Below, piece after piece: positions 8,535 through 17,700 of a stretch of 64,000 nt of DNA (the stretch's first letter is position 1; the number at the start of each line of letters is the position of its first letter). The notes below the pieces were generated by a model that was given only the letters and a program-made list of their open reading frames with translations, did not search any database and was not told where the DNA came from. The translations under genes were made by a program, and so were the position numbers. This stretch comes from Undibacterium umbellatum (GTDB lineage Bacteria; Pseudomonadota; Gammaproteobacteria; Burkholderiales; Burkholderiaceae_D), in contig NZ_JACOFX010000021.1 of the NCBI RefSeq assembly GCF_014284125.1, positions 1 through 64,000 on the forward strand, written 5' to 3'.

Positions 8535-8834
8535 ATGCGACTAAAATATCACACTTCCTTAAGTGCCGAAGCAAGCTTTCAGAGGCTAGGGGAGAGAATA
8601 CGGGCTGCGCGCAAACATAAGCGACTTACCCTTAATGACCTCGAGAACAGATGCGGCGTTCACAGGACGACACTATCCCGACTTGAGGCCGGCGATCCCA
8701 GTGTGAGTTTTGCAGTTTTATTGGCGGTCCTGGAGGCTTTAGGTTTCCTGTCAGATATTGAGGCGGTAATCAGCAGTCCAGCTAAGGCAATTCCTGCCGC
8801 TAAGAAAATTCCGGAACTTGATAGAAACTTCTAA
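8535..8834 (+). CDS. hipB: HipB-type antitoxin, XRE family
   Basis: A 99-residue DNA-binding antitoxin. The HTH covers about residues 12-68 (RLGERIRAARKHKRLTLNDL, then VHRTTLSRLEAGDPSVSF). It should bind its operator and hold HipA inactive. The gene lies 16 bp upstream of hipA in the same direction, forming a two-gene operon. The start chosen is the first ATG, directly after the inverted repeat; there is no clear Shine-Dalgarno, so a leaderless or near-leaderless message is possible. Confidence 0.8.
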   Translation: MRLKYHTSLSAEASFQRLGERIRAARKHKRLTLNDLENRCGVHRTTLSRLEAGDPSVSFAVLLAVLEALGFLSDIEAVISSPAKAIPAAKKIPELDRNF

Positions 8835-8850
8835 CCTTCATTAGCCATCT

Positions 8851-10110
8851 ATGACTGAATGCACGGTCTTCGTTTGTAAGGATCCAAACAATCCTGTCGC
8901 TGCTGCGAAATTTGGTCTTGACGAAGATGGGCAGGGCCATTTTGTTTATGGAGCTCGGTTTACGAGTTCGACGGATGATGCTTTCTCGTTCGATCCAATC
9001 AATTTACCCTTGACTACGCAAAGGTTGATGGTACCTGTGCATCGAGACGGATCATTTGGTGTTCTTTCAGATGCAGGTCCAAACACATGGGGGCAACGCC
9101 TGACGATTAGTATTTGCAAGCAAGCGAAGAAACCCGTTCCTATCACTCCAGTCGACTGGGTACTCTCATCATTTCATTATGGAGCTGGCTGCTTTGCATT
9201 TTCACGATCACCAAATGAAGCCCCCAGTCCCACAATCATCCCAGTTTCTTTGGATGAACTCGATGCACGATTTATAAAAGCAATCGACAATCTCGACAAA
9301 GAAATAGATCCATACATCCTACGCCTTGTGTTGCCAGGCGCAAGCCTGGGTGGCGTTCGTCCGAAGACTGTGGTCATGCATGACGGCTACGAGCATATAG
9401 CTAAATTCAACAAGCAAGATGATTTGTTCGATGTATCAACGGTCGAATATGCGTCCATGCGTCTTGCGTATCTGGCAAAAATTGAAGTTCCTGATTTTGA
9501 ACAACTTGTTATTGCCGGGAGACCTGCGTTACTTGTGAAACGGTTTGATCGCACTGACAACGGGCATCGAATTCATTACATTAGTGCTCACAGTCTTCTT
9601 AATATTGGAGCTCTCTCCAATGATCAACGTGAATATCAGACCAATTTTTCATACGCTGGAATTGCGGAGATAACGCGTCCATTCAATCCGTTTGCAGTTG
9701 CTGACTCACATGAATTATTTCGCCGCATGGTGTTTAATATTTTGATCGGCAACGTGGACGATCATCTGCGCAATCATGGCTTTCTCATGGCTGAGAACAA
9801 TCAATATCGGCTTTCACCTGCCTTCGATTTGCTCCCACATATTGGCGCATCCTACATGCCACAGTCCATTGGTGTTGGGGCGTTTGGTGCAGCAAGTACA
9901 ATGATGAATGCATTGTCCCAATGCCGCCGCTTTTTCCTTGAGGATAAAACGGCCAAAGAGATCATTTCCGAGGTCAAAGAAGCAGTGTCAAACTGGAGGC
10001 AGATATTTAGAGAATCTGGTGTGTCGGAAAACGATATTCATTTGCTCGCTAGTTGTTTTACCGCAGCTGACGCAGCAGAGACGGCATCGAATATTTCCAG
10101 AGGGTCTTAG
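8851..10110 (+). CDS. hipA: HipA-type toxin, serine/threonine kinase
   Basis: A 419-residue HipA-family kinase (E. coli HipA is 440 aa). HipA phosphorylates glutamyl-tRNA synthetase and induces persistence; the target here is inferred only. The HipA N-terminal domain (about 1-90) includes GSFGVLSDAGPNTWGQ. The flexible Gly-rich loop is GASLGGVRPK (163-172). The catalytic loop is GNVDDHLRN (300-308) and the metal-binding Asp is D326 in AFDLLP. All key motifs are present, so it should be active. It is paired with hipB 16 bp upstream and lies inside the segment bracketed by the 1.7-kb repeats. Confidence 0.85.
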   Translation: MTECTVFVCKDPNNPVAAAKFGLDEDGQGHFVYGARFTSSTDDAFSFDPINLPLTTQRLMVPVHRDGSFGVLSDAGPNTWGQRLTISICKQAKKPVPITPVDWVLSSFHYGAGCFAFSRSPNEAPSPTIIPVSLDELDARFIKAIDNLDKEIDPYILRLVLPGASLGGVRPKTVVMHDGYEHIAKFNKQDDLFDVSTVEYASMRLAYLAKIEVPDFEQLVIAGRPALLVKRFDRTDNGHRIHYISAHSLLNIGALSNDQREYQTNFSYAGIAEITRPFNPFAVADSHELFRRMVFNILIGNVDDHLRNHGFLMAENNQYRLSPAFDLLPHIGASYMPQSIGVGAFGAASTMMNALSQCRRFFLEDKTAKEIISEVKEAVSNWRQIFRESGVSENDIHLLASCFTAADAAETASNISRGS

Positions 10111-10415
10111 GTAGTAAGGGCCAGTTAGCGAGCAACGGTGCCAAGGAGATGTCATTCACTTACCAATTTTATGCGATGGCGGGAATGGTTCGTCCAGTAT
10201 GAGGGGGCGATATCCCATCGCAGGAAAATTTCGCCTTCTGATCAATAACGTGACAGAAGCACTTCGGCTTAAACACCTAGTAATGTTAATTTATGCTGGG
10301 TTTCTAATCAATTTGAAACTGCAATGAGTTTGCACGCAATTGAACACTGTTAAATTTGATGTTAACGCAGAACGGTTTTTCAGTTCTGCGGTAGCTAGTC
10401 GGTTAATTTAATTCG
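10111..10415. other. convergent intergenic region with a hairpin
   Basis: Contains CGCAGAAC (10366-10373) and GTTCTGCG (10383-10390) around a T-rich loop. It lies between convergent hipA and the TonB-domain gene and could serve as a weak terminator for both. No gene is seen. Confidence 0.4.
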
Positions 10416-10826
10416 CTAGTCCTCATTCAAATTCCAGCGATATTCTATATAGGCCCATGCCCTTTCTGGTTTTCCATCCTTTCTGGTTGGTGCAAACCTG
10501 CACTTACCAATGCCATCTAATGCTGCTGAGTCAAGTATCCTAAACCCGCTCGACGCATAAATTTTCTTATCAACTACACTTCCATCAAGATCAATTAGTA
10601 GTTGCATGCGAGTTATTCCGGTTGCGTTATCAGAAACCGCTTCAGGCGGGTAAGTTATATGGCAATCTTTGCTGTTCGCACGAAGTGCCCGTATCTGCGT
10701 CTTTGGAAATACTGGAGAATCAGGCTTCATTGCTTGGTTGGATTTAGGCGATAACTGCTCATCAGTAGCAGCAAAACTATCAGCACAAGCGCACAGAAAG
10801 GTAACGGTTAGTAAAATTTTCTTCAT
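10416..10826 (-). CDS. small secreted protein with a TonB C-terminal domain
   Basis: This 136-residue protein has a Sec signal peptide (about 1-19, MKKILLTVTFLCACADSFA) and a TonB_C-like domain at about 55-134 (YPPEAVSDNATGITRMQLLI, SSGFRILDSAAL, YRWNLNED). It lacks the cytoplasmic-membrane anchor and Pro-rich spacer of a true TonB, so it probably does not energise a receptor itself. Such short TonB_C proteins are common in Oxalobacteraceae and mostly uncharacterised. It sits at the tail of the siderophore region, but 340 bp separate it from that operon, so a role in iron uptake is only a guess. Confidence 0.65.
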   Translation of the reverse strand: MKKILLTVTFLCACADSFAATDEQLSPKSNQAMKPDSPVFPKTQIRALRANSKDCHITYPPEAVSDNATGITRMQLLIDLDGSVVDKKIYASSGFRILDSAALDGIGKCRFAPTRKDGKPERAWAYIEYRWNLNED

Positions 10827-11165
10827 TTTCTTGCAATTTCGAAAAGAAATCTTCTCGGCTAAAATGTTGAGGGGCGATCAGTTTAATGGTGCCTTTTAAT
10901 ATTGCTGTGTTTATTTTGCCGCCTTCATAAAAAACTCGAAAAAGCATGTTAATGACATTATGACAACCGTGAAACATTCACTTCTATTATTTTCTCTTTC
11001 TAAACCGCCAGAAAGCCTTGCCAGATAAAAATTCCTCCTAAACTCTGAATCTATTATCGCGAAAATGTTGCACGCAGTCGCTCGATACAAAAGAAAGACG
11101 AAGTTCTGCCCAAGGAATTCGCATTAATTCTTGATTGATAAATTTTCTTTATTGCAACTCAACAC
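10827..11165. other. intergenic region, nothing identified
   Basis: An AT-rich gap between the TonB-domain gene and the end of the siderophore biosynthesis operon. No gene, and no clear terminator hairpin for the operon, is seen. Confidence 0.4.
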
Positions 11166-11861
11166 CTATATCCGCATCTGGACAACCCGTAAGTTTTGGT
11201 GTGCTTGTTGGCTGGCTACCGCTAGGTGCGTGTCGTTATGAACGAAATGGCAGACATGCCAGACGGCATCCGATGTTTGGCAAACATACCTGCCAGTTCC
11301 ATCGGGATTCAAGCATAGTGAGGGGAAGTGCATGGATAGTCCTTCTCCTGAGCACTTTGCGACTGCTTCTTTCATGGCCCAACTGGCGAGAAAACGCTGT
11401 TCTGTGGTTAGATTGGATGGTGGGAGTTCGTCTTTAGGGTGGGCGATTTGAGTGAGCAATTTGCCGTAATCCAGATCTCTAGCCTGTTCTATGTCTATGC
11501 CAACTTGAAGATCGGCACTGAAAGCGAGGGCTACCCAGTCGCCACTATGGGATATGTTGAAATGCATTTTCCCATCGGCCAGATAGGGCTTGCCTGCCTG
11601 GCCGGTGTGGAACTCAAGCCTGGCAGGAGCCTGATCTGTCAGACATGCAAGGATCTGTCGCTTCAGGCTGTGCGCTAACAAGTGACGTTGACGGTCTGGT
11701 TCAAAGACGTAGGCATGATATCTGGCCTGTTCCGCTCGACTCAGCATATCCAAAGAGCATGTCTCAGCCAAATGGCGCTGTGCCAGTATGACGAGTATTT
11801 CTTTTTCTGCCAGCTTGAGAGTGGGGACAAGCTGGCCAATTGTGAATACGCTTATTGGCAC
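11166..11861 (-). CDS. Sfp-type 4'-phosphopantetheinyl transferase
   Basis: A 231-residue cytoplasmic enzyme that transfers phosphopantetheine from CoA to the Ser of carrier domains, activating the six ACP/PCP domains of this cluster. Motifs in order: FNISHSGDWVALAFS (101-115), the metal-binding VGIDIE (D123, E125) and WAMKEAVAKCSGEGL (K164, E165). Length is normal for the Sfp/EntD group. It is the last gene of the leftward operon and overlaps the preceding methyltransferase-thioesterase gene by 10 bp, so they are surely co-transcribed. Confidence 0.9.
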   Translation of the reverse strand: MPISVFTIGQLVPTLKLAEKEILVILAQRHLAETCSLDMLSRAEQARYHAYVFEPDRQRHLLAHSLKRQILACLTDQAPARLEFHTGQAGKPYLADGKMHFNISHSGDWVALAFSADLQVGIDIEQARDLDYGKLLTQIAHPKDELPPSNLTTEQRFLASWAMKEAVAKCSGEGLSMHFPSLCLNPDGTGRYVCQTSDAVWHVCHFVHNDTHLAVASQQAHQNLRVVQMRI

Positions 11862-13561
11862 AGCACAGCCTCGTTGATTTGGTTTTCACTGGCTCGGAGT
11901 GCATCTGCCAGCCAGCTTAATAACTCAACACGGCGTTTGCGCAAAAAAAAGTGACCGCCATCTACCATGCGCCAGTCAAAGCCGGCAGCGGCGTGACGTC
12001 CCCAGCGCCGAGCTTCTTCCACGGTGACGAGGTGATCATCGCTGGCTGCGACCATGACTATGGGGGAATTGATCTTGTCATCATTTGATGCGGTATAGCC
12101 TTCGGCCAGTGCGCTGTCATTGCGCAATATGGGCATGATGGTGCGCATCATTTCAGCGTCTGCCATGATTTCTGTGGGTGTACCACCGAGGTGTCTTACT
12201 TCGCCAGCAAAGTCATGGTCGTTGTAGTCGGATACGCGGCGCTTTAATGGCAGGCTGGGAGCAGGACAGGCCATGAGGAATAACAGTGCTGGTTTTCTTC
12301 CCATATGCTCAAAGCGGCGTGCTACTTCAAAGGCAATTTTACATCCTAGGCTACATCCCATTAGAGCCCATGGCAAGTGGGCGTAGGGGGCAATGGCTGC
12401 GGTAATCTGGTCCACCATGACATCCATGTCGTTAATGGCAGCTTCTGTCAGGCGGCTTTCGCGGCCAGGTAACTGCAAGGGACATACGCGCCAGGCAGCC
12501 TCAGTATTGCAGGAGGCCAGTTGCCATTGGCGATATACGGATGCACCGCCACCAGCATATGGCAGAGCGAACACGTTATAACCTTTGATAGCATCAGGGG
12601 CCGTGAACGGGAACCATGCGGACACTGACGGTGTAGTAGTCGCCGGATTTTCCAGTTGATCAAGTCTGGCAGAGCGCTCAGCCAGTTGTGCTGCAATCTC
12701 GTGGCTGACTTTGCCAGCTGGAGCGTTGGCACGACGAAAATGAAAGATATGATAATCAGCTCGTCCATCCTGCAATGCATGAAACAGACCGGATTCGGGC
12801 TGTGCCAGGTAGCGTTCGAGTTCAGCCCGCAAACCAGGTTTGTCGAGGGCATCGAGTGCCTTGTCCAGCCTTGTCCATAAACCCGACGGGCTGGCAGTTC
12901 TGGCAGCACATACTTGCTTTCTGACCGAGCGTTCGCGCTCCAACACGAAACCGATTTCCAGCAATGCCTGGCGTATAGCTTCCAGATTATCGGCTGCGAG
13001 CACGTCTGCGTAACAAAAACGGCCACCGGGTTTGAGTACGCGATAAGCATGGGCAAAAAAGGCGGGCAGATCGGGATAGGCACCGGATGACTCCAGATTC
13101 AATAAAACGTCCACGCTCTGGTCTACATACGGTAAACGGCAAGCATCTGCTACCTGGAAACGCAGACGGGCATGCTGGTGGCGTTTGCGACAGTAAGCAA
13201 TATTGGCTGCACTGAGGTCGGCGCCAGCCAGATTGGCATCAGGATATAAGCGCGCCAACAGGGCCAGTGCACCGCCACGACCGCAACCTACGTCCAGCAC
13301 ACGCTTGCCTGCCAATTGGGTATCACCAAGCACTTCCAGTATCAGACGTGCTTGTGCCATGCCGGTTTCTCCTGCTGACAATGCGTTTGATGCCCAGTCT
13401 GGCAAGCCGGTTTGCGGTGCATAGCCCCAGTTTAAGTAAAGCGCATGCTCTGCCAGACCGGCATTTTCCAGCACTTCTGCCAGGCCCGCATACGCCTGGC
13501 GATTGCGGTCCAGCGTCGCTGATGATGATGGTCGTGGAGGTTGTATTGCAGCTTGGTTCAT
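11852..13561 (-). CDS. methyltransferase-thioesterase fusion 1 (siderophore tailoring/release)
   Basis: A 569-residue two-domain protein. Residues about 20-275 form a class I SAM methyltransferase (motif I VLDVGCGRGG at 88-97, acidic ADLS, and VLKPGGRFCYAD). Residues about 325-560 form an alpha/beta-hydrolase thioesterase of the NRPS type (FALPYAGGGAS; nucleophile S404 in GCSLG; candidate Asp in AASDDH; H537 in GGHFFL). No carrier domain is present. It could N-methylate the thiazolidine or C-methylate the chain, and release the product or edit misprimed carriers. Since neither megasynthase ends in a TE, this domain is a strong candidate for product release in trans. Ends overlap both neighbouring genes. 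A paralogue is encoded at 37997-39664. Confidence 0.85.
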   Translation of the reverse strand: MNQAAIQPPRPSSSATLDRNRQAYAGLAEVLENAGLAEHALYLNWGYAPQTGLPDWASNALSAGETGMAQARLILEVLGDTQLAGKRVLDVGCGRGGALALLARLYPDANLAGADLSAANIAYCRKRHQHARLRFQVADACRLPYVDQSVDVLLNLESSGAYPDLPAFFAHAYRVLKPGGRFCYADVLAADNLEAIRQALLEIGFVLERERSVRKQVCAARTASPSGLWTRLDKALDALDKPGLRAELERYLAQPESGLFHALQDGRADYHIFHFRRANAPAGKVSHEIAAQLAERSARLDQLENPATTTPSVSAWFPFTAPDAIKGYNVFALPYAGGGASVYRQWQLASCNTEAAWRVCPLQLPGRESRLTEAAINDMDVMVDQITAAIAPYAHLPWALMGCSLGCKIAFEVARRFEHMGRKPALLFLMACPAPSLPLKRRVSDYNDHDFAGEVRHLGGTPTEIMADAEMMRTIMPILRNDSALAEGYTASNDDKINSPIVMVAASDDHLVTVEEARRWGRHAAAGFDWRMVDGGHFFLRKRRVELLSWLADALRASENQINEAVLCQ

Positions 13562-14706
13562 GACTGGTACTCCTTTGCGTAGCTCACAGGGTCAGGGTAG
13601 GGCGGCGGCGGCGGTGAGCAGCTAGTCATCTTTGCCGGGCCGACCGCGCGCATGATGCCCAGCCAGGCAGCACCATGGGCTTGCCACCACTGGTCTTGAT
13701 GAACCGGAGCGTCATCCTGTATCAACTCATCGAGCGCTGCATGGATCGCAAGGGGGAAGTCATGCGCAGCGGCTTCAGTCAGACTTGGGCCATGTGGCTT
13801 GCCAAATATCTTCGCGGTTGGCTGGTGGTTGAAGCGACTTTCTGCAAACTGATCCGCAACCAGGAGGTAAGAAGATTGGGCATCATCTCGTTCATAGTCC
13901 GGTGCATAGATGGGGTGGCTCCAGACTACCGGCCCATAACTATTGGCCAGCAAGACATTACCTTCAGGGCCACCTATGGCTATTTTATGCATCACCAGAC
14001 TATGGTGATCAGGATCATGTGGGTCCAGCCAGGTTTGCAGGTTCAGTGAAAATGGCACACCACCTATAAGCCCCTGTATCGCACGGAAGGGCCATGGCGC
14101 GGCGTAATCTGCAAGTGCCCCCTGCATTACAAGTGGTTCTGAACAAGCAAAAGGTGTGGATTTACCCAAGGCCCGGCAAACAATATCCAGGCTTGAATAC
14201 AGCAGTTGCAAGCTCGTCGTTATTTCTATGAAAGCGGGTGGGCGTTCTGAGGCACTGCGCCTTGCATAGTCAATAAAGCGTTTGCCAGCAGGCAGATGTG
14301 GATAAAAAGTATTGACGTGGTAGCGTTTGCCCTGTTGTGCTGCCAGAGCACGCAGGCGCACGATATCAGTCGGGTGCACGGGATGTTCTTGCAATACATG
14401 TATGCCTTTTGACAGCAGCGAACGTGCCAGTGAGGAACCATCGCCACCGACGATGGCACTGCGCACCACTACGCAGGCTATGTCTATATTGCTGGGCAAT
14501 TGTGCAACATCGGTATACAGCGGCACCGCTAGTTTGGCAGCCAGTGCCCGTGAGCGGGCGCTACCTCTTGCCACAATGCCAGCCAGCCGATAACGTGGCA
14601 GCTGTGCTGGCCGGACAGACCACAGGTGTTCGGCACAGGTAAGAGCCGCCAGGTAATGCTCACCAAACCGGGTGCCGCAGACGACGATGTTGAGGATATC
14701 AGCCAC
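13558..14706 (-). CDS. thiazolinyl imide reductase (Irp3/YbtU/PchG family)
   Basis: A 382-residue NADPH-dependent enzyme of the Gfo/Idh fold, reducing one thiazoline to a thiazolidine on the carrier-bound intermediate. The N-terminal Rossmann motif is VVCGTRFGEHYLAAL. The family-diagnostic LLSKGIHVLQEHPVHP and VNTFYPHLPAG follow. Slightly longer than Irp3 (about 365 aa), owing to a Pro-rich C-terminal tail (SPPPPPYPDP). It overlaps the megasynthase gene upstream by 8 bp and fusion 1 downstream by 4 bp. It is the best single marker that the product carries a thiazoline-thiazolidine core as in yersiniabactin, pyochelin and micacocidin. Confidence 0.9.
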   Translation of the reverse strand: MADILNIVVCGTRFGEHYLAALTCAEHLWSVRPAQLPRYRLAGIVARGSARSRALAAKLAVPLYTDVAQLPSNIDIACVVVRSAIVGGDGSSLARSLLSKGIHVLQEHPVHPTDIVRLRALAAQQGKRYHVNTFYPHLPAGKRFIDYARRSASERPPAFIEITTSLQLLYSSLDIVCRALGKSTPFACSEPLVMQGALADYAAPWPFRAIQGLIGGVPFSLNLQTWLDPHDPDHHSLVMHKIAIGGPEGNVLLANSYGPVVWSHPIYAPDYERDDAQSSYLLVADQFAESRFNHQPTAKIFGKPHGPSLTEAAAHDFPLAIHAALDELIQDDAPVHQDQWWQAHGAAWLGIMRAVGPAKMTSCSPPPPPYPDPVSYAKEYQS

Positions 14707-17700
14707 GTGGCGCCTCTTTGTTCGCTATCAGCAAGCTTTGTGGCCTGGTGTTCCATTCGGCTGGTGATGTGGCTAATGTCTGCAGGATAGTGCCCAGATG
14801 GCGCATCAGGGTACTACCCAGTTCCTTGGATATCAAGCCAGTATGCAAGTCGATGTTATATAGCAGCGCACTTTCTTCTTCCAAAACCTGGAAGTGCAGT
14901 GCGGTTCCAGGTTGCGTTGCGATTTCATAGGCTGGCATACCCAGCAAAGGGTCTGATGTTTCAGGAATGGCATAGGTAGTGCGCACACCCAGCAGACTGG
15001 TCATGGCGATAGCTGGCAAAGCCGGGCGGTCCAAGCCAGCTGTCTGATAAGCAGCCAACACACTGGCACCATCCAGCAAATCAACTGCCAGCCTTTGCTG
15101 AATTCCTTCAGCGCATGCTTGTGCCAAAGCCATGAAACTGACGACATTGGTATGGCAAGCAATCACGGCGCTGTCAACGGCATCGAGCATGATATTGCCT
15201 ATCTGTGCATGCAGGGGCTTGCGGTCAGGGTAATCGAGTCGCAGAATGAAGTCGGGGCTTTCTGAGCATGCGGCAATAGCAGTGGCATAGGCTGCCAGCA
15301 TGACAGCTGTTCCAGTTAGACCCGCTTTCGCGCCAGTTGCCTTTAATGCTAGCCAACTGGCGCGGGGCAGGGCTTCACGCCATACTGCTATCTGGTTGCC
15401 AGATAGCTCCTTTGCGCCAGCTTTTACTAGTGATGGCGCGCGTGGTAGTTGAGAAAGCAGCTTGCCATATGTCGACAGCTGTTTTGCATGAACCGTGGTC
15501 GTAGCCAAGGCTTGTTCACATGCATAATAATCACTGGCGCTGAATTGTAGCGAAGGCAGGCGTCGCTGCGGATCAAGGACCCACAAATGCAGTTCGCGCA
15601 GCATGATGCGGAAGCTTTCTATGTCTGTCAGCGTGGTATCTATGCGTAAATGTATGCGCAGGATATCCTTATTTTCCAGATTAATTTTGCTAGCGCGCCA
15701 GTCGAAATGCGGCCAAACCGCGAGATCGCTGACTGCATTTGTCACCTCTTCACGAAGGGCTGCCAATGCTACATCTCTTTGTTGAGATGCCAGCCCATGA
15801 AAGTCATATGTCTGCACCGCGTAATGCGGTGCTTTTTCCATGACATGCAGATTTGCCTGGGCATCTACAGTCGTTCGTAGTGCAGCGTGGCGGTCCAGTA
15901 GTAACTGCCATGCACGTTCAAAACCTGCCAGATCAAAATTGCCTGGCTTATCGAATTCCACATACAACTGTTGTGGAAGATCTTTGTTACGTAGTTGCCA
16001 GCGTAGTTTGCGTAAGCCTGTCAGTGTTTGCTGCTTGTTACCTGGTCGCGGTAGTACATCACCGTTGCTTCCCAACCAGCCGCCTTCACGCTGCTCCAGT
16101 TCCATCAAAGCCTGGCGCAATCCTGATATTGCAGGGTCTTTGCTTGCTGTATCCAGATTGGGATGGAGTGCATGCACCAGTATTTTTGCCAAGGCTGCTA
16201 TGCTGCCGCCCTGGAATGCCACTTCGGCAGACAGTTTGAAGCCTAGTTCCTGCTGTATGGTTTCGCTCAACTCCAAAAACAACAAAGAGTCCAATCCCAT
16301 CTCGACCAATTTGGTATTTGCATCCATGTCCGCTTCACTACATTGCAACAGGCTGCTCAGGCGTCTGCGCAAATACTGCTGGGCTGCCGGCAAAGCTAAG
16401 GCAACTTCTGCTTGCAGTAAGGTCGCTAATGGATCGGCTTGGCCATCCATTTGCAGTTGCAATGCTGTAGCCAGTGTTTTGGGGGTATCGGCCTTGAATA
16501 GGGTTTCCGCTGAAACGGTCAACCCATATTTTTGTTTCAGTTGTTCGGTCAGGTCCAGCATCAGCAATGAGTCCAATCCTATTTGCACCAGTTTGCTTTC
16601 TTCATTCACTTGATCAATAGGGCAACCAAGCACGCCAGCGATATGCTGGCGCAATTGATGTAGCAGGGGCATAGCTGACTGTTCTGCCAATACCGGTTTC
16701 GACGTAATTGCAGTAGATGAGGCAGTATTCCAGCAAGCGCCAAAACGTGCTTGCTGCACAGGAGTCGCTTGTGCTGCAAAGCGTTTCCAATCGACATTGC
16801 AGGCTAGGTAAACGGAGGCATTGCCACTTATGGCACTGGTCAAAAAGGCCCAGCCCTGGGCATTGGACATGCCCAGCATGCCGCGTTCGGCCAGATAAGC
16901 TGCCAGGCCTTGGCGTTTATCGCTCTCTATTTCACGCCAGAAACCCCAGGCCAGTGCCACGGTGTCGTTGCCAGCACGGTTGCGATGCTCTGCCAGGGCT
17001 TCCAGTGTGGCATTGGCTAGTGCATGGGCACCTTGTCCTGTCGGACCAAATGCACTGGCTGCGGAAGAAAAGTAGACTGTCAGGGCGGGTTGCAATTTTG
17101 CTTCCATTGCGTGCAGGTGCAAGGCAGCACGCAACTTGGTAGACAAGCTGGCCTCCCAGTCTTGAGCTTTTACCGCGCTCAGTGGTGCATCATTGAGCAC
17201 GCCTGCAAGGTGGAACACGATGCCTAGTGGTGGACCATCTGCCAGTCGTCGCAGTGCTGCTGTAATCGCTTTGGCGTCGGTGACATCGGCATGGGCGTCG
17301 ATGTGAATAGCGACACCTTGGCTCCGCAGCATGTCCAGCGCCTGCCTTTCTTTGATGTCTGGTGCGCGACGTGTCAGCCAGACGAGGTCAAGAGCGCCCT
17401 TGGCAACCAGCCAGTTGGCAAGTTCCAGCCCCAACTCGCATAAACCACCTATGAGGACATGACGACCTTGGGGCAGGGGTGTCGCAGCAGGTAGGGTTGT
17501 AGGTGTCAGTTCCTGACGATATATAACTCCATCCCGAACAGCGACTACAGGTGCATGTTTTAATTGGGTATCCCTCAGCAACTGCAAGATCACTTGCACT
17601 TGTTCCTCGGCGCTGGCATCTGCTGCATCGAGTTGCGTGCAATGCAGAGTTGGCATTTCCTGACGTGCTACTGCCAGTAATCCACTCGTGCCTGCGGATG

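Noticed and set aside
10416..10826. Calling the TonB-domain gene the tonB of this siderophore system
   Set aside because: It has a cleavable signal peptide rather than a membrane anchor and no Pro-rich spacer, and no exbB/exbD genes are near.
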